A stretch of 64,000 nt of DNA from Bacillus pumilus (GCA_001938995.1 MKZN01000007.1:124001-188000), one strand, 5' to 3'. Shown: positions 40,588 to 50,995, counted from the stretch's first letter. A program made the numbers and translations. Notes: a model not told the origin generated them from the letters alone.

Positions 40588-43422
40588 ATGTTTCAAAATG
40601 ATGTGAAACAACCGTTGAGTTGGGAAGAATTTCATGGTCCGAACCTCGGCTATGTGCTCGAGCTCTACGATCAATATGTCCAAGATCCTAATAATGTAGA
40701 AGAAGAACTTAGAGGCATATTTGATGAACTTGGTGCACCACCGAGTGAAACGAAGGAGGAAATTGGGAAAAAAGAAAATAACGTAGTTACTTCTGAACAA
40801 ATCCAAAAGATAGCATCAGTCGTAAAACTGGCAGAAGACATCAGAACGTATGGCCATTTAAATGCTTCCGTCAATCCTCTTCGCAAAGAAAAGGAATTGA
40901 AAGAACTGTTTCCATTAAAGGAATATGGTTTAACAGAAGATGATGTTAAGCACATTCCAATCTCTATTATTAGTGCAAACGCACCAAAACACATTTCAAA
41001 CGGCATAGAAGCCATTAATCATTTAAGAAATACGTATAAGCGTACGATTTCATTTGAATTTGATCATGTGCATGACTTCGAGGAACGGAACTGGCTCTCA
41101 AGCTCCATTGAATCTGGTGAACTATTTAAGAAAAAACCAGCTGATAAACTAGTTTCTGTATTCAAAAGATTAGCAGAAGTCGAGTATTTTGAGCAATTCC
41201 TTCATAAAACATTTGTTGGGCAAAAGCGCTTTTCTATAGAAGGATTAGATGCACTTGTTCCAGTACTTGATGAAATTATATCAGAGTCTGTTACACAAGG
41301 GACTTCAAATATTAACATTGGAATGGCACATAGAGGTCGTTTAAATGTATTAACACATGTGTTAGGAAAACCGTATGAGATTATTTTCTCGGAATTCCAG
41401 CATGCTCCAAATAAAGAGCTTGTGCCTTCAGAAGGCTCTATTGGCATCAGCTACGGATGGACTGGGGATGTAAAGTACCATCTTGGAGCTGACCGTCAAA
41501 TTAAGGACGAAGATACAAAGAGTGCGAGAGTCACACTTGCCAATAACCCAAGTCACTTGGAGTTTATTGACCCGATTATTGAGGGAAGTACACGTGCTGC
41601 TCAAGAATTACGTACTCAAAAAGGCTATCCAGTACAGGATGTAGAAAAAGCGTTAGCGATTTTAATCCATGGGGATGCTGCATTTCCGGGAGAAGGAATT
41701 GTGGCAGAAACATTAAATTTAAGTCAATTGGTTGGCTATCAAGTTGGTGGAACGATTCATATCATTGCGAACAATATGATTGGTTTCACAACAGAAAGCA
41801 ATGAATCTCGTTCAACAAAATATGCAAGCGACCTTGCAAAAGGTTTTGAAATTCCAATCGTTCACGTCAATGCGGATGATCCAGAAGCATGTTTAGCGGC
41901 TGTTCAGCTAGCTGTAGAATACCGTAAGCGCTTTAAAAAGGATTTCTTAATCGATCTTATCGGGTACCGTAGATATGGTCACAATGAAATGGATGAGCCA
42001 TCTACTACACAGCCAATGCTATACGATGCAGTCAGAAAACATAAAACGGTCAAAAATATCTTTGCAGATAAGCTTGTGACAGAAGGTCTTCTGACAAAAG
42101 AGCAAAGAGAAGAAATCGAACAGGCTGTGACGACTAAAATCGAAGAAGCCTATAAAAAAGTACCTACAAAGAAAGAACAGACAATTCAAGAAATCGAACT
42201 GCCTGAGCCTGTATCTAATGGCTTCCCAGCAGTTGATACATCAGTTGAATTTGATGTATTAAGAAAGCTAAATGAAGAATTAATTAGCTGGCCGAACGAC
42301 TTCCAAGTATTCGGTAAGCTAAAGCGGATCCTTGAAAAACGTGCAAAAGTGTTTACAGAAGACCGTAAAGTGGAGTGGTCACTTGGGGAAGCACTGGCAT
42401 TTGCATCTATATTAAAAGACGGTACGCCAATTCGAATGACCGGACAGGATTCAGAGCGAGGCACATTTGCTCAAAGAAACATTGTGCTTCACGACAGTCA
42501 AACGGGAAATGAATTTATTGCTCTTCATAAACTGAGCGATGCAAATGCATCATTTACCGTACACAACAGCCCACTGTCAGAGGGTTCTGTTATCGGATTT
42601 GAATATGGTTATAATGTCTATTCTCCTGAAACGTTAGTAATTTGGGAAGCTCAATTTGGAGACTTCGCAAATGCGGCTCAAGTGTATTTCGATCAATTTA
42701 TTTCGGCTGGCCGCGCAAAATGGGGACAAAAATCAGGTCTTGTCATGCTCTTGCCACATGGATATGAAGGACAAGGTCCAGAGCACTCAAGCGGAAGAAC
42801 AGAAAGGTTCCTGCAATCAGCTGCTGAGAATAACTGGACAGTTGCGAATCTCACAAGTGCAGCGCAATACTTCCATATTCTTAGAAGACAGGCTAAAATG
42901 CTGCTTCGTGAAGAGATTCGCCCGCTTGTCATCATGACACCAAAGAGTCTACTTCGGAATCCGAACACATTATCTGAAGTCCAAGAATTAACAGATGGAC
43001 AGTTCCGTCCAGTTCTTGAACAGCCGGGTCTTGTGCATGACCATGAAAAGGTATCACGCCTAGTTTTATCTAGTGGGAAGGTATCGATCGATATTAGTGA
43101 TCGTTTCACTCAAATGGAAGAGCCGAAGGATTGGCTTCATATTGCTAGAGTAGAACAATTATATCCGTTCCCTGCTAAAGATATTAAAGCGATTTTATCG
43201 AAACTGACAAACCTAGAAGAAATCGTATGGGTGCAAGAAGAACCGCAAAATATGGGGGCTTGGGGTTACATTGAGCCATATTTACGAGAAATCACATCAG
43301 AAAAAGTAAAAGTACGATATATCGGCCGCAGAAGACGTTCAAGTACGGCTGAGGGTGATCCAACTGTTCATAAAAAAGAACAAGAACGAATTGTATCTGA
43401 TAGCTTGACTCGCAAAAACTAA
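40588..43422 (+). CDS. odhA: 2-Oxoglutarate dehydrogenase E1
   Basis: A 944-residue thiamine-diphosphate enzyme, first component of the TCA-cycle 2-oxoglutarate dehydrogenase complex. [19 protein letters not shown] (substrate/ThDP region), [15 protein letters not shown] (GDG-like ThDP motif) and the C-terminal transketolase-like half with [12 protein letters not shown] are conserved. ATG 40588 gives exactly the B. subtilis length; an in-frame GTG 18 bases upstream sits on the GGGGG ribosome site. odhB follows after 14 bases. Confidence 0.96.
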   Translation: MFQNDVKQPLSWEEFHGPNLGYVLELYDQYVQDPNNVEEELRGIFDELGAPPSETKEEIGKKENNVVTSEQIQKIASVVKLAEDIRTYGHLNASVNPLRKEKELKELFPLKEYGLTEDDVKHIPISIISANAPKHISNGIEAINHLRNTYKRTISFEFDHVHDFEERNWLSSSIESGELFKKKPADKLVSVFKRLAEVEYFEQFLHKTFVGQKRFSIEGLDALVPVLDEIISESVTQGTSNINIGMAHRGRLNVLTHVLGKPYEIIFSEFQHAPNKELVPSEGSIGISYGWTGDVKYHLGADRQIKDEDTKSARVTLANNPSHLEFIDPIIEGSTRAAQELRTQKGYPVQDVEKALAILIHGDAAFPGEGIVAETLNLSQLVGYQVGGTIHIIANNMIGFTTESNESRSTKYASDLAKGFEIPIVHVNADDPEACLAAVQLAVEYRKRFKKDFLIDLIGYRRYGHNEMDEPSTTQPMLYDAVRKHKTVKNIFADKLVTEGLLTKEQREEIEQAVTTKIEEAYKKVPTKKEQTIQEIELPEPVSNGFPAVDTSVEFDVLRKLNEELISWPNDFQVFGKLKRILEKRAKVFTEDRKVEWSLGEALAFASILKDGTPIRMTGQDSERGTFAQRNIVLHDSQTGNEFIALHKLSDANASFTVHNSPLSEGSVIGFEYGYNVYSPETLVIWEAQFGDFANAAQVYFDQFISAGRAKWGQKSGLVMLLPHGYEGQGPEHSSGRTERFLQSAAENNWTVANLTSAAQYFHILRRQAKMLLREEIRPLVIMTPKSLLRNPNTLSEVQELTDGQFRPVLEQPGLVHDHEKVSRLVLSSGKVSIDISDRFTQMEEPKDWLHIARVEQLYPFPAKDIKAILSKLTNLEEIVWVQEEPQNMGAWGYIEPYLREITSEKVKVRYIGRRRRSSTAEGDPTVHKKEQERIVSDSLTRKN

Positions 43423-43436
43423 GGGGGAAATGAAAA

Positions 43437-44693
43437 ATGGCGGAAATTAAAGTACCTGAATTAGCGGAATCAATCTCGGAAGGAACAATTGCTCAATGGC
43501 TGAAGCAGCCGGGTGATTATGTCGAGCAGGGAGAATACCTCCTCGAACTTGAAACAGATAAAGTCAATGTTGAATTAACAGCTGAAGAATCTGGTGTATT
43601 AAAAGAAGTGCTGAAAGATTCTGGTGACACAGTGCAAGTTGGAGAAGTCATCGGAACGATTGCAGCAGGTGAAGCTAGCGGAAGCGAGTCCGTAGCTCCA
43701 GCACCTGAGCAAGACGCTGCACCAGTTTCAAAAGAAGAAGTTGCAACTGAACAAAACGAAGCATCGGCAAAAGAAGAGCCGAAATCTGGCAATGGCCGAA
43801 CCATCGCTTCACCTGCAGCTAGAAAACTAGCAAGAGAAAAAGGGCTTGACTTATCTGAGATTCCAACCGTAGATCCGCTGGGCAGGGTACGAAAGCAGGA
43901 TGTGGCTTCTTACCAAAAAAATGAAGCTCCTGCAAGTGCACCAAAAGCAGCGCCAAAAGCAAATGCTGCGGTGCAAAATGATCAAGCAGGTAAACCAGTT
44001 GAGCGTGAAAGAATGTCACGTCGTAGACAAACAATTGCAAAACGTCTAGTTGAAGTACAACAAACTGCCGCTATGCTGACGACATTTAATGAAGTAGATA
44101 TGACGGCTGTCATGGACTTAAGAAAACGTCGTAAAGATGCATTTCTAGAGCAAAACGATGTGAAGCTTGGCTTTATGTCCTTCTTCACAAAAGCAGTTGT
44201 AGCAGCCCTGAAGAAATATCCGCTTCTCAATGCAGAAATCCAAGGTGATGAGCTTGTCCTTAAGAAATTCTATGACATTGGCATCGCTGTTGCTGCAAAG
44301 GAAGGACTTGTTGTACCGGTTGTCCGTGACGCAGATAGATTGTCATTTGCAGGAATCGAAAAAGAAATCGGTCATCTTGCAAAAAAAGCGAGAGACAACA
44401 AATTATCTTTAAATGAATTACAAGGTGGATCCTTCACGATCACAAACGGCGGAACATTCGGTTCTCTTCTTTCTACACCGATTTTAAACAGTCCACAGGT
44501 TGGAATTTTAGGAATGCATAAAATTCAGCTTCGTCCTGTAGCAATTGATGAAGAACGATTTGAAAACCGTCCAATGATGTATTTAGCTCTTTCTTACGAC
44601 CACCGCATTGTCGATGGAAAGGAAGCAGTTGGATTCCTTGTTACCATTAAAAACCTACTTGAAGATCCTGAACAGCTCTTGTTAGAAGGATAA
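43437..44693 (+). CDS. odhB: 2-Oxoglutarate dehydrogenase E2 (dihydrolipoyl succinyltransferase)
   Basis: A 418-residue E2. One N-terminal lipoyl domain has the attachment Lys42 in [10 protein letters not shown]. An Ala/Pro/Glu-rich linker, an E3/E1-binding domain ([20 protein letters not shown], about 121-140), a second linker and the catalytic domain ending in [12 protein letters not shown] (catalytic His and Asp) follow. GGGGGAAAT precedes the start. Co-transcribed with odhA; a strong terminator follows. Confidence 0.96.
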   Translation: MAEIKVPELAESISEGTIAQWLKQPGDYVEQGEYLLELETDKVNVELTAEESGVLKEVLKDSGDTVQVGEVIGTIAAGEASGSESVAPAPEQDAAPVSKEEVATEQNEASAKEEPKSGNGRTIASPAARKLAREKGLDLSEIPTVDPLGRVRKQDVASYQKNEAPASAPKAAPKANAAVQNDQAGKPVERERMSRRRQTIAKRLVEVQQTAAMLTTFNEVDMTAVMDLRKRRKDAFLEQNDVKLGFMSFFTKAVVAALKKYPLLNAEIQGDELVLKKFYDIGIAVAAKEGLVVPVVRDADRLSFAGIEKEIGHLAKKARDNKLSLNELQGGSFTITNGGTFGSLLSTPILNSPQVGILGMHKIQLRPVAIDEERFENRPMMYLALSYDHRIVDGKEAVGFLVTIKNLLEDPEQLLLEG

Positions 44694-44704
44694 TCAAGGA
44701 AACG

Positions 44705-44737
44705 AAAGCTAGCCCATCATGGGGCTAGCTTTTTTTC
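44705..44737. terminator. Bidirectional terminator between odhB and yocS
   Basis: AAAGCTAGCCC and GGGGCTAGCTTTTTTT. Confidence 0.92.
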
Positions 44738-45675
44738 TGCTCCTTTTCCTGACCCATTTGTTTTGACCAATACGTCGCAAGCCAAGATCCAGATAAATTA
44801 TGCCACACACTAAATATCGCACTTGGAACAGCAGCAAGTGGAGAAAAATGTGCTGTGGCAAGAGCTGCGCCAAGTCCGGAGTTTTGCATGCCAACTTCAA
44901 TAGAGATTGCTCTTCGGGATGGGATGTCCATGTTGAACCATTTCGCAATAAGATAACCTAATAAAAGCCCAAGACCATTGTGCAAGACGACAACTGCAAA
45001 GATGAGTAGTCCAGATTGAAGGATTTGCTCTTTATTTGCACTGACAACTGCTGCAATGATGGTCACAATGCCAGCAACAGATACAAGCGGTAGCGTTTGG
45101 ACAGCATAGGTGACTTGGTGTTTAAAACATAATTTGACAATGACACCTAATAGAATAGGAATGAACACAACTTGTACAATCGATAAAAATAAAGCAGCCG
45201 GAGATACAGGTAGCCAAGATCGAGCAAACAGTAAAATGAAGACAGGCGTTAAGATAGGGGCAAGCAACGTCGAAATCGTTGTCACTGCAACAGATAACGC
45301 TGTATTCCCTTTGGCTAAAAAGGTCATCACATTTGATGCTGTTCCGCCCGGGCAGCAGCCTACAAGAATGACGCCAACTGCAATATCAGAAGGCAATCGG
45401 AGACCAAAGGCTAACAAAAAAGCAATCAGTGGCATCAGCGTGTACTGCGTTAGTACCCCGATGAGAACATGGACAGGCTTCCGAAACAGCTCTTTAAAAT
45501 CTTCTGCAGACAACGTGAGCCCCATGCCAAACATAATGATACCGAGTAAGAAGGGAATATAAGGGCCAATTTTGGTGAATTCGGAAGGAAAGGCAAATCC
45601 AAGACATGCAAACAAAATGACCCAAAGGGCAAATGTCCTTCCGACAAAATGACTGATGTTTAAAAGGGTGTTCAT
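44725..45675 (-). CDS. yocS: BASS-family sodium-dependent transporter YocS
   Basis: A 316-residue membrane protein with about nine to ten helices. The conserved motifs GVILVGCCPGGTASNVMTFL and ISIEVGMQNSGLGAALA are signatures of the bile acid:sodium symporter family, and the crossing-helix residues N and E/Q of that family are present. Bacterial members carry keto acids, pantoate or similar anions; the substrate here is unknown. A CodY-like box overlaps its promoter, suggesting a role in low amino-acid conditions. Confidence 0.88.
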   Translation of the reverse strand: MNTLLNISHFVGRTFALWVILFACLGFAFPSEFTKIGPYIPFLLGIIMFGMGLTLSAEDFKELFRKPVHVLIGVLTQYTLMPLIAFLLAFGLRLPSDIAVGVILVGCCPGGTASNVMTFLAKGNTALSVAVTTISTLLAPILTPVFILLFARSWLPVSPAALFLSIVQVVFIPILLGVIVKLCFKHQVTYAVQTLPLVSVAGIVTIIAAVVSANKEQILQSGLLIFAVVVLHNGLGLLLGYLIAKWFNMDIPSRRAISIEVGMQNSGLGAALATAHFSPLAAVPSAIFSVWHNLSGSWLATYWSKQMGQEKEQKKS

Positions 45676-45711
45676 TCAATACCTCAACTCTCTTTCCTGA
45701 CATATCTTTCT

Positions 45712-45739
45712 ATCATAAATGAATTTTCTGAAAAAACAA
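45712..45739 (-). promoter_or_regulatory. yocS promoter overlapped by a CodY-like box
   Basis: Minus strand TTGTTT (45734-45739), 16 bases, TATGAT (45712-45717). AATTTTCTGAAAAAA (45722-45736) matches the CodY box at 13 of 15 positions and covers the spacer and -35. Confidence 0.65.
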
Positions 45740-45796
45740 CTGACTTTTTTCTTGTTTGAGTCCATAATTATATTATGTTAACTAATTGATTAAAAA

Positions 45797-45825
45797 CTCC
45801 ATATAGGCGTTTTGCCTATATGGGG
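45797..45825 (-). terminator. Terminator of sqhC-sodF
   Basis: Minus strand CCATATAGGC, loop AAAAC, GCCTATATGGAGTTTTTA. Confidence 0.8.
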
Positions 45826-45833
45826 CGTGATCT

Positions 45834-46655
45834 TTAGAATGGTCTCCATTTGACTTGTTGCGCCTGCTTAAGCCTTGCTTCAGGTTCACGCCAATCGACT
45901 ACGTTCCACCACCTATCTACATACTTTTCCTTCTCATTTCGATACTGTAAGTAATAAGCATGTTCCCACACATCAAGAGCAAGTAGGGGAATGACATCCC
46001 ATTGCGTAAGAAATTGGTGGCGTTCTGCTTGTAAAATTTCTAATCGCTGGGACCGGGGTGCCCATACGAGTATCGCCCATCCCACACCTTCTACTTGTTT
46101 GGCTGCTTGAGAAAAATGTGACTTGAAAGCGTCATAGCTGTCAAAAGATTGCTCGATTAAACGCAACATTTGACCAGTGGGTTTTCTTTTTCCAGAAGGA
46201 CTCATGCAAAACCAAAAGATACAATGTAAATAATGTCCTGAGCCGTGAAAGGCAAGCTCGCGCTCCCAATGTTTGATCATTTTAAAGTCATTGGTTCTTC
46301 TTGCCTTTTTTAGTGCAAGCTCAGCCTTGTTCAGGCCATCCACATAAGTCTGGTGATGCTTTTGATGATGCAAATACATGATCTCTTTTGAAATAAAAGG
46401 TTCAAGTGCTTCATACCGATAAGGGAGAGGGGGTAATTGATGCCCTCCTGCCGTTACATCACGAAGTATGTCCTGTTGCTTCATTTCGTTTGCGATGCTT
46501 TCGGCCATGTCGTACCATTCTTGCTCGTTAGAACGAGCATCTTCCAATTTCAAAGATAAATTCTCTGCTTTCTCGCGGATGTGATCATATTGAGACACGT
46601 GTTGAATAGAATCAAGCCAATCTCTAAGTTGTATGCGGTATTCTTCCTTATTCAT
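45834..46655 (-). CDS. sodF: Iron/manganese superoxide dismutase SodF
   Basis: A 273-residue SOD with an unusual N-terminal extension of about 70 helical residues before the enzyme domain (LPPLPYRYEALEPFISKEIM). Metal ligands are visible: His in YLHHQKHHQTYV, His in YLHCIFW (the usual Asn before it is Leu), Asp and His in LDVWEHAYYL. B. subtilis SodF has the same extension and its activity is minor or disputed. It overlaps the end of sqhC by eight bases, so it is the second gene of that operon. Confidence 0.88.
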   Translation of the reverse strand: MNKEEYRIQLRDWLDSIQHVSQYDHIREKAENLSLKLEDARSNEQEWYDMAESIANEMKQQDILRDVTAGGHQLPPLPYRYEALEPFISKEIMYLHHQKHHQTYVDGLNKAELALKKARRTNDFKMIKHWERELAFHGSGHYLHCIFWFCMSPSGKRKPTGQMLRLIEQSFDSYDAFKSHFSQAAKQVEGVGWAILVWAPRSQRLEILQAERHQFLTQWDVIPLLALDVWEHAYYLQYRNEKEKYVDRWWNVVDWREPEARLKQAQQVKWRPF

Positions 46656-48525
46656 TCATACGCCTCATTTCGTCTAAAAATGTGGAGCATGCCATCATTG
46701 GAAACACAAATGGATAGCTATGATAGGTGATGTAAAATTGCTTTGGAAGCCCAATGCCCACAGGGTAGTGCATAGCTTCTTTAGAATGCTGTTGGTTCAC
46801 TAAAAAGGAGATGGCTTTAACAATAGCTTCGTCCTTCGGTTTCTTGTATTGCAAAAGAGCCTCCGCAGCCCAAGCGGTTTGAACAACTGTACCAAATGAA
46901 AGCGGAACGTACGTTTTCACTTCTGAACTTTTGCATGATTCCCCAAAGCTGCCATCTTCCCGTTGAATCTGTTTTAAAAAATCACATCCCTTTTGAACAG
47001 CAGGATGTGTGGAAGGGATGCCGGCTGCTTTTAATCCAGTTAATGCCGCCCAGGTTCCATAAATATAACAAACGCCCCATCTGCCATACCATGACCCATC
47101 TTTTTCTTGATGATTGAGGAGCCACTTCACACATTGCTCCTTTTTCCGGCGATTAGATGGAGTCGTCACATTCTTTTCCTCTTGCCCCATAAGGTGCAGC
47201 ACACGACCTGTGATATCAGGTGTCGAAGGATCAATGGCCGCATCCTCCGCAGATTCGAGTGGAATATGACGAAGTAGGTAATGATCTTGATTTTTTTCAA
47301 AAGCAGAGAAACCGCCATCTCGATTTTGCATGGAAAGAAGCCAATCAAGGCCGCGCTTCCATTGGACTGGTGCGAATGCGTGATGGATGGCTTTTAGCGC
47401 AATTTGTGTATCATCACAATCAGGGTTATTTGTATTCAGATCTGAGAAACCAAAGCCTCCCGGAGCGACATGTGGATTATGAATGGCCCAATCTGCCTTT
47501 TTCATTTGCTGACGGTTTAGCAAATACGAAGTTGACTTGACGATGATAGGGTGGTCTGGCTTTTTACCTGCTTTTTGAAAGGCATAACTGACAAGTGCCG
47601 TATCCCACACAGTGGATGTCGAATTTTCAGCATACATCACTCCTTGACAGGTCGTAATGAGTTTTTTCATGCCTTTGACTGCTTTTTGGATGGTGTGATG
47701 TTGGGGGGAGTAACCAAGGCTCATCAAGGCATAGACCATAAAAATGGTTGCACTTAAATAACTATAAAGTGTGCCATCCTTTTCAAGACGGTCAAACATA
47801 AAACGTTTTGCCGCCTCATACCCGAAAAAATCCAGACGGCTATCATATGCCACATACGAACGCATATATGTCAGGAAGTGATGAGATGCGCGTTCTTCTG
47901 TTGCCATAAACCAATCAAACGGATTTTTAGACATGTTTTCATCGAGATGTGATAAAGATGGAAACGATGCTTGAGAAGTATACCGCTTGTTGAGCGCAAT
48001 CATCATCGGTACAAAATGAATTCTTGCATATGCACTAAGATGGTAGAAATGAAGCGGGACATATGTTGGGATCAGTAAAATAGAAAGGGGCGCATAAAAA
48101 AAGGGCCAAGGGTGCATCCCATTGACAGCCAGCATCCATTTTGTCATAAAATGTACGTTTTTTAAACCACCTTTAGATCGAATATATTGTGCTGCCTTTT
48201 CCATATGAGGTTCATCTTTTTGAAATCTGCCAGAAGCGAGCATTGCGCAATAGCCTTGCACTGTTGCTGTTAAATGTCCCGTTTGATCGTGGTACAAAGA
48301 AAAGGAACCATCCGCATGTTGTTTAGAGTGTATGGATTCTGCCAATTGTCTGATGAGTGCATGGTCAGGATCGTCAACTGCTTTTAAAAGCATGACCAAA
48401 AAAGCATTTGTCATCATCGGTCCTTCAAAGCAGAAAACAAAAGCACCATCTTCTCTTTGTCTACGTTCGACTTGCTTTTGTAGCTCGTGAATATACTGGT
48501 TAATTTTCGTTTTGAAAGCTTGCAT
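46648..48525 (-). CDS. sqhC: Sporulenol synthase (squalene-hopene cyclase family)
   Basis: A 625-residue class II terpene cyclase. The catalytic acid motif is PDCDDTQ (DXDD), and several QW repeats are seen, for example QNRDGGFSAFEKN and QEKDGSWYGRWGVCYIYGTW. In B. subtilis SqhC cyclises tetraprenyl curcumene to sporulenol in spores. The start ATG at 48525 follows GGAG by about ten bases. sodF is translated from the same message. Confidence 0.92.
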   Translation of the reverse strand: MQAFKTKINQYIHELQKQVERRQREDGAFVFCFEGPMMTNAFLVMLLKAVDDPDHALIRQLAESIHSKQHADGSFSLYHDQTGHLTATVQGYCAMLASGRFQKDEPHMEKAAQYIRSKGGLKNVHFMTKWMLAVNGMHPWPFFYAPLSILLIPTYVPLHFYHLSAYARIHFVPMMIALNKRYTSQASFPSLSHLDENMSKNPFDWFMATEERASHHFLTYMRSYVAYDSRLDFFGYEAAKRFMFDRLEKDGTLYSYLSATIFMVYALMSLGYSPQHHTIQKAVKGMKKLITTCQGVMYAENSTSTVWDTALVSYAFQKAGKKPDHPIIVKSTSYLLNRQQMKKADWAIHNPHVAPGGFGFSDLNTNNPDCDDTQIALKAIHHAFAPVQWKRGLDWLLSMQNRDGGFSAFEKNQDHYLLRHIPLESAEDAAIDPSTPDITGRVLHLMGQEEKNVTTPSNRRKKEQCVKWLLNHQEKDGSWYGRWGVCYIYGTWAALTGLKAAGIPSTHPAVQKGCDFLKQIQREDGSFGESCKSSEVKTYVPLSFGTVVQTAWAAEALLQYKKPKDEAIVKAISFLVNQQHSKEAMHYPVGIGLPKQFYITYHSYPFVFPMMACSTFLDEMRRMNE

Positions 48526-48587
48526 TTCAGTCCATGCTCCTTTCCTTTACCACTATATTCAAAAACCTGCCTGTCACATGCACCAAC

Positions 48588-48614
48588 AAAAAAACCGATG
48601 ACATGGTCACCGGC
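48588..48614 (-). terminator. Terminator of dhaS
   Basis: Minus strand CCGGTGAC, loop, GTCATCGG, then TTTTTTTG. Confidence 0.8.
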
Positions 48615-48627
48615 TTTGCATTGGTCA

Positions 48628-50112
48628 TTAGTCTTGAAGTTGAATCCAAACACTTTTGACCTCTGTATAATTGTTCAATGCATATGAGCCCATTTCTCTG
48701 CCAAGGCCTGACTGTTTATATCCTCCAAATGGGGAGGCTGCGTCAAAAACATTATAGCAGTTGACCCAAACGGTTCCTGCTTCAAGGCGAGCTGCAATGT
48801 CATGCGCATGTTTTAGGTTTTCCGTCCAAAGTCCTGCGGCTAAACCATATTCAGAGTTGTTCGCTCGTTCCACCACTTCATCAATTGAATCGTAAGGAAT
48901 GGCAGATAGAACAGGTCCAAAGATTTCTTCTTTCGCAATCGTCATTTCATCCTCTACATCTTTAAAAACAGTAGGAGAGACGAAATAGCCAGCCTCATAA
49001 GGGCAATCACCACCGACAACGGCTGTAGCACCTTCAGATTTCCCTTTTTCAATATAACGTAACACACGTTCGTGCTGTTCTTTACTTACAAGTGGTCCGA
49101 TTTGAGTGTCTTGATGTAGACCAGCACCTTGCTTTAAGGTTTTCGCATATTTGGCCATTTGATCGACGACTTCATCGTACTGGCTCCGGTGGACAAAAAC
49201 TCTTGACCCTGCACAGCACACCTGACCTTGGTTAAACATGACTCCGTTTAAAGCACCTGGAATGGCTTTCTTTAAATCTGCATCAGGTAAAATAATATTT
49301 GGTGATTTTCCGCCAAGTTCCAGTGTGACTCGTTTAATGGATTTGGCTGCTTTCTCCATAATTCGTTTCCCAACACTCGTTGAGCCTGTAAACGCCAGTT
49401 TGTTGACATCAGGATGATCGGTTAATGCTTCCCCGGCTGTTTCACCGAATCCAGGGACGATGTTAATGACGCCGTCTGGGAATCCAGCTTGATCCACTAA
49501 TTCCGCTAAGTAAAGGGCTGAGAGCGGTGTTTGTTCGGCTGGTTTTAAAACGATCGTGCAGCCTGTCGCTAATGCTGCACCCATTTTCCACATCGCCATC
49601 AGAAGCGGGAAGTTCCATGGAATGATTTGGCCGACAACGCCAACAGGTTCATGGCGAGTGTAATTAAAATAGCCTTGACTGACAGGTAGAGTTTGTCCAG
49701 TCATTTTTGTCGTCCAACCTGCGTAATATCTCATGTGTTCAATGGCAAGAGGGACATCCGCATTTGTGGTTTCATTGATAGGCTTTCCATTATCAAGTGT
49801 TTCTAGTTGAGCAAGCTCCTCTTGATGTTCTTCCATTAAGTCTGCGAGCTTAAACATAAGGCGCGCGCGTTCAGCGGCAGACATTGAGCGCCAAGGACCA
49901 TGAAAGGCGTTTTTTGCTGCTTTTACTGCATCATCAATGTCCTTTGCCCCTGCTTCATATACGTCAATAAGGGTTTCACCTGTGGCGGGGTTCGGTGTAG
50001 AAAATGTTCTGTCATCATGACTTGTGACAAATTGACCGTTAATGTAGAGTTTTTTCGTCCCTTGGAGAAAAGATTCAAGTGTTGAATTAATTTGAAGTGT
50101 TGTAGAGCTCAT
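48628..50112 (-). CDS. dhaS: Aldehyde dehydrogenase DhaS
   Basis: A 494-residue NAD-dependent aldehyde dehydrogenase. Motifs: IIPWNFPLLMAMWK, FTGSTSVGKRIM (NAD loop), LELGGKSPNI (general base Glu) and NQGQVCCAGSRVFV (catalytic Cys). Length is standard. AAGGAGG precedes the ATG at 50112. It is a single-gene unit with an apparent operator over its transcription start. Substrate aldehyde not predictable; B. subtilis DhaS acts on several aldehydes. Confidence 0.93.
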   Translation of the reverse strand: MSSTTLQINSTLESFLQGTKKLYINGQFVTSHDDRTFSTPNPATGETLIDVYEAGAKDIDDAVKAAKNAFHGPWRSMSAAERARLMFKLADLMEEHQEELAQLETLDNGKPINETTNADVPLAIEHMRYYAGWTTKMTGQTLPVSQGYFNYTRHEPVGVVGQIIPWNFPLLMAMWKMGAALATGCTIVLKPAEQTPLSALYLAELVDQAGFPDGVINIVPGFGETAGEALTDHPDVNKLAFTGSTSVGKRIMEKAAKSIKRVTLELGGKSPNIILPDADLKKAIPGALNGVMFNQGQVCCAGSRVFVHRSQYDEVVDQMAKYAKTLKQGAGLHQDTQIGPLVSKEQHERVLRYIEKGKSEGATAVVGGDCPYEAGYFVSPTVFKDVEDEMTIAKEEIFGPVLSAIPYDSIDEVVERANNSEYGLAAGLWTENLKHAHDIAARLEAGTVWVNCYNVFDAASPFGGYKQSGLGREMGSYALNNYTEVKSVWIQLQD

Positions 50113-50191
50113 AAATAAACAAACCTCCTTAAATATTTAGGTTGTTCTGCGAGTTCTAGGTGGAAGATGTGGATCGTGAAGCAATTGAATC

Positions 50192-50221
50192 TGTATACGC
50201 ACATTTATGTAAACGTATACA
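50192..50221. repeat. Operator-like inverted repeat at the dhaS start
   Basis: TGTATACG (50192-50199) and CGTATACA (50214-50221), perfect complement, spacer 14. It spans about -3 to +27 of the dhaS transcript. Confidence 0.7.
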
Positions 50222-50224
50222 ATT

Positions 50225-50253
50225 ATCATAGTACACGTTCGTTTCGAAAGCAA
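50225..50253 (-). promoter_or_regulatory. dhaS promoter
   Basis: Minus strand TTGCTT (50248-50253), 17 bases, TATGAT (50225-50230). Confidence 0.6.
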
Positions 50254-50266
50254 TCCAGAACACTCA

Positions 50267-50294
50267 TTGCATTTCACGAAAAATTGGCTACAAT
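50267..50294 (+). promoter_or_regulatory. Promoter of the 70-aa gene
   Basis: TTGCAT (50267-50272), 16 bases, TACAAT (50289-50294), 34 bases before the start. Confidence 0.55.
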
Positions 50295-50327
50295 AAATGT
50301 ATAGATAAAAAAAGGAGTTTTTAAATT

Positions 50328-50540
50328 ATGATCCATCAAAACTGGCAAACGGCTAAAACGTTAAAACAGGTGACATGTGTACATACAGACGCCAAGAAAT
50401 ATATGGTCAACCGCGCTTTAACTGTAGGAAACATATATGAAGTAAAAAATGAAACAGAGGAATTTCTCTTTGTGCTTGATAATACCGGAAAAGTGGGCGG
50501 GTACTATAAAGAGTATTTCGAAGATCATTCTGCTGAATGA
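50328..50540 (+). CDS. yozC: Small DUF6501-like protein, probable YozC
   Basis: A 70-residue soluble protein (TAKTLKQVTCVHTDAKKYMV, then YEVKNETEEFLFVLDNTGKV) that looks like a small SH3-like beta-barrel. AAAAGGAG precedes ATG 50328. B. subtilis has yozC (67 residues) beside dhaS, so the symbol is by position. Function unknown. Confidence 0.6.
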   Translation: MIHQNWQTAKTLKQVTCVHTDAKKYMVNRALTVGNIYEVKNETEEFLFVLDNTGKVGGYYKEYFEDHSAE

Positions 50541-50590
50541 TTTACGTGTTTATCATTCATACTAAAGAAAACAGTAAAGGGTGATAAATG

Positions 50591-50728
50591 ATGAAAAAGC
50601 AACCAGCAGAAGAGCCACAAACGCAAAATGCTTGGCTTGACCATGAGGATGCCGATATGGCGGTCACAATTGAGCAGATTTCTGATGTATATGCCGAGGG
50701 AACGATCGATACACCAAAAGATGAATAG
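50591..50728 (+). CDS. Small acidic protein (45 aa)
   Basis: A 45-residue acidic protein (MKKQPAEEPQTQNAWLDHED at the N terminus) with no membrane segment. AAAGGGTG precedes ATG 50591 at seven bases, and a perfect terminator follows the stop. These two signals make it likely real despite its length. Function unknown. Confidence 0.65.
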   Translation: MKKQPAEEPQTQNAWLDHEDADMAVTIEQISDVYAEGTIDTPKDE

Positions 50729-50733
50729 CCATC

Positions 50734-50768
50734 AAAAACAGTGATTTTCATCAATCACTGTTTTTTTA
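50734..50768 (+). terminator. Terminator after the 45-aa gene
   Basis: AAAAACAGTGATT, loop, AATCACTGTTTTTTT. Confidence 0.9.
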
Positions 50769-50817
50769 ATGGGTTGATGATGATGAGAACTTCACAGCAT
50801 CATTTTCCAAAAAAAAC

Positions 50818-50846
50818 TGAAACTTTTCTCCTGGTATAACTGTCTA
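50818..50846 (+). promoter_or_regulatory. ECF-sigma-like promoter upstream of yozO
   Basis: TGAAAC (50818-50823), 17 bases, TGTCTA (50841-50846). The -35 equals that of sigma-W/M/X promoters; the -10 differs from CGTA/CGTC by one or two bases. Confidence 0.45.
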
Positions 50847-50952
50847 ATTAGGTAGAGGAAAGAGCATCGTATCAAAAAGAAAAAGTTAAATGAAATTTAA
50901 TCTAATCGTAATGGAATCACGACCATTTATAGCGTATTCTATAAGTGAGAGG

Positions 50953-50995
50953 AAAACGTACCCACAGAGACGTGTGAGACGTGTGGGCGTTTTGT
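50953..50995 (+). terminator. Terminator-like hairpin in the yozO leader
   Basis: AAAACG..CCCACA (50953-50966) pairs with TGTGGGCGTTTT (50982-50993), with a tandem AGACGTGTG repeat in the loop. It lies between the candidate promoter and the yozO start, so it could attenuate transcription. Confidence 0.65.
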
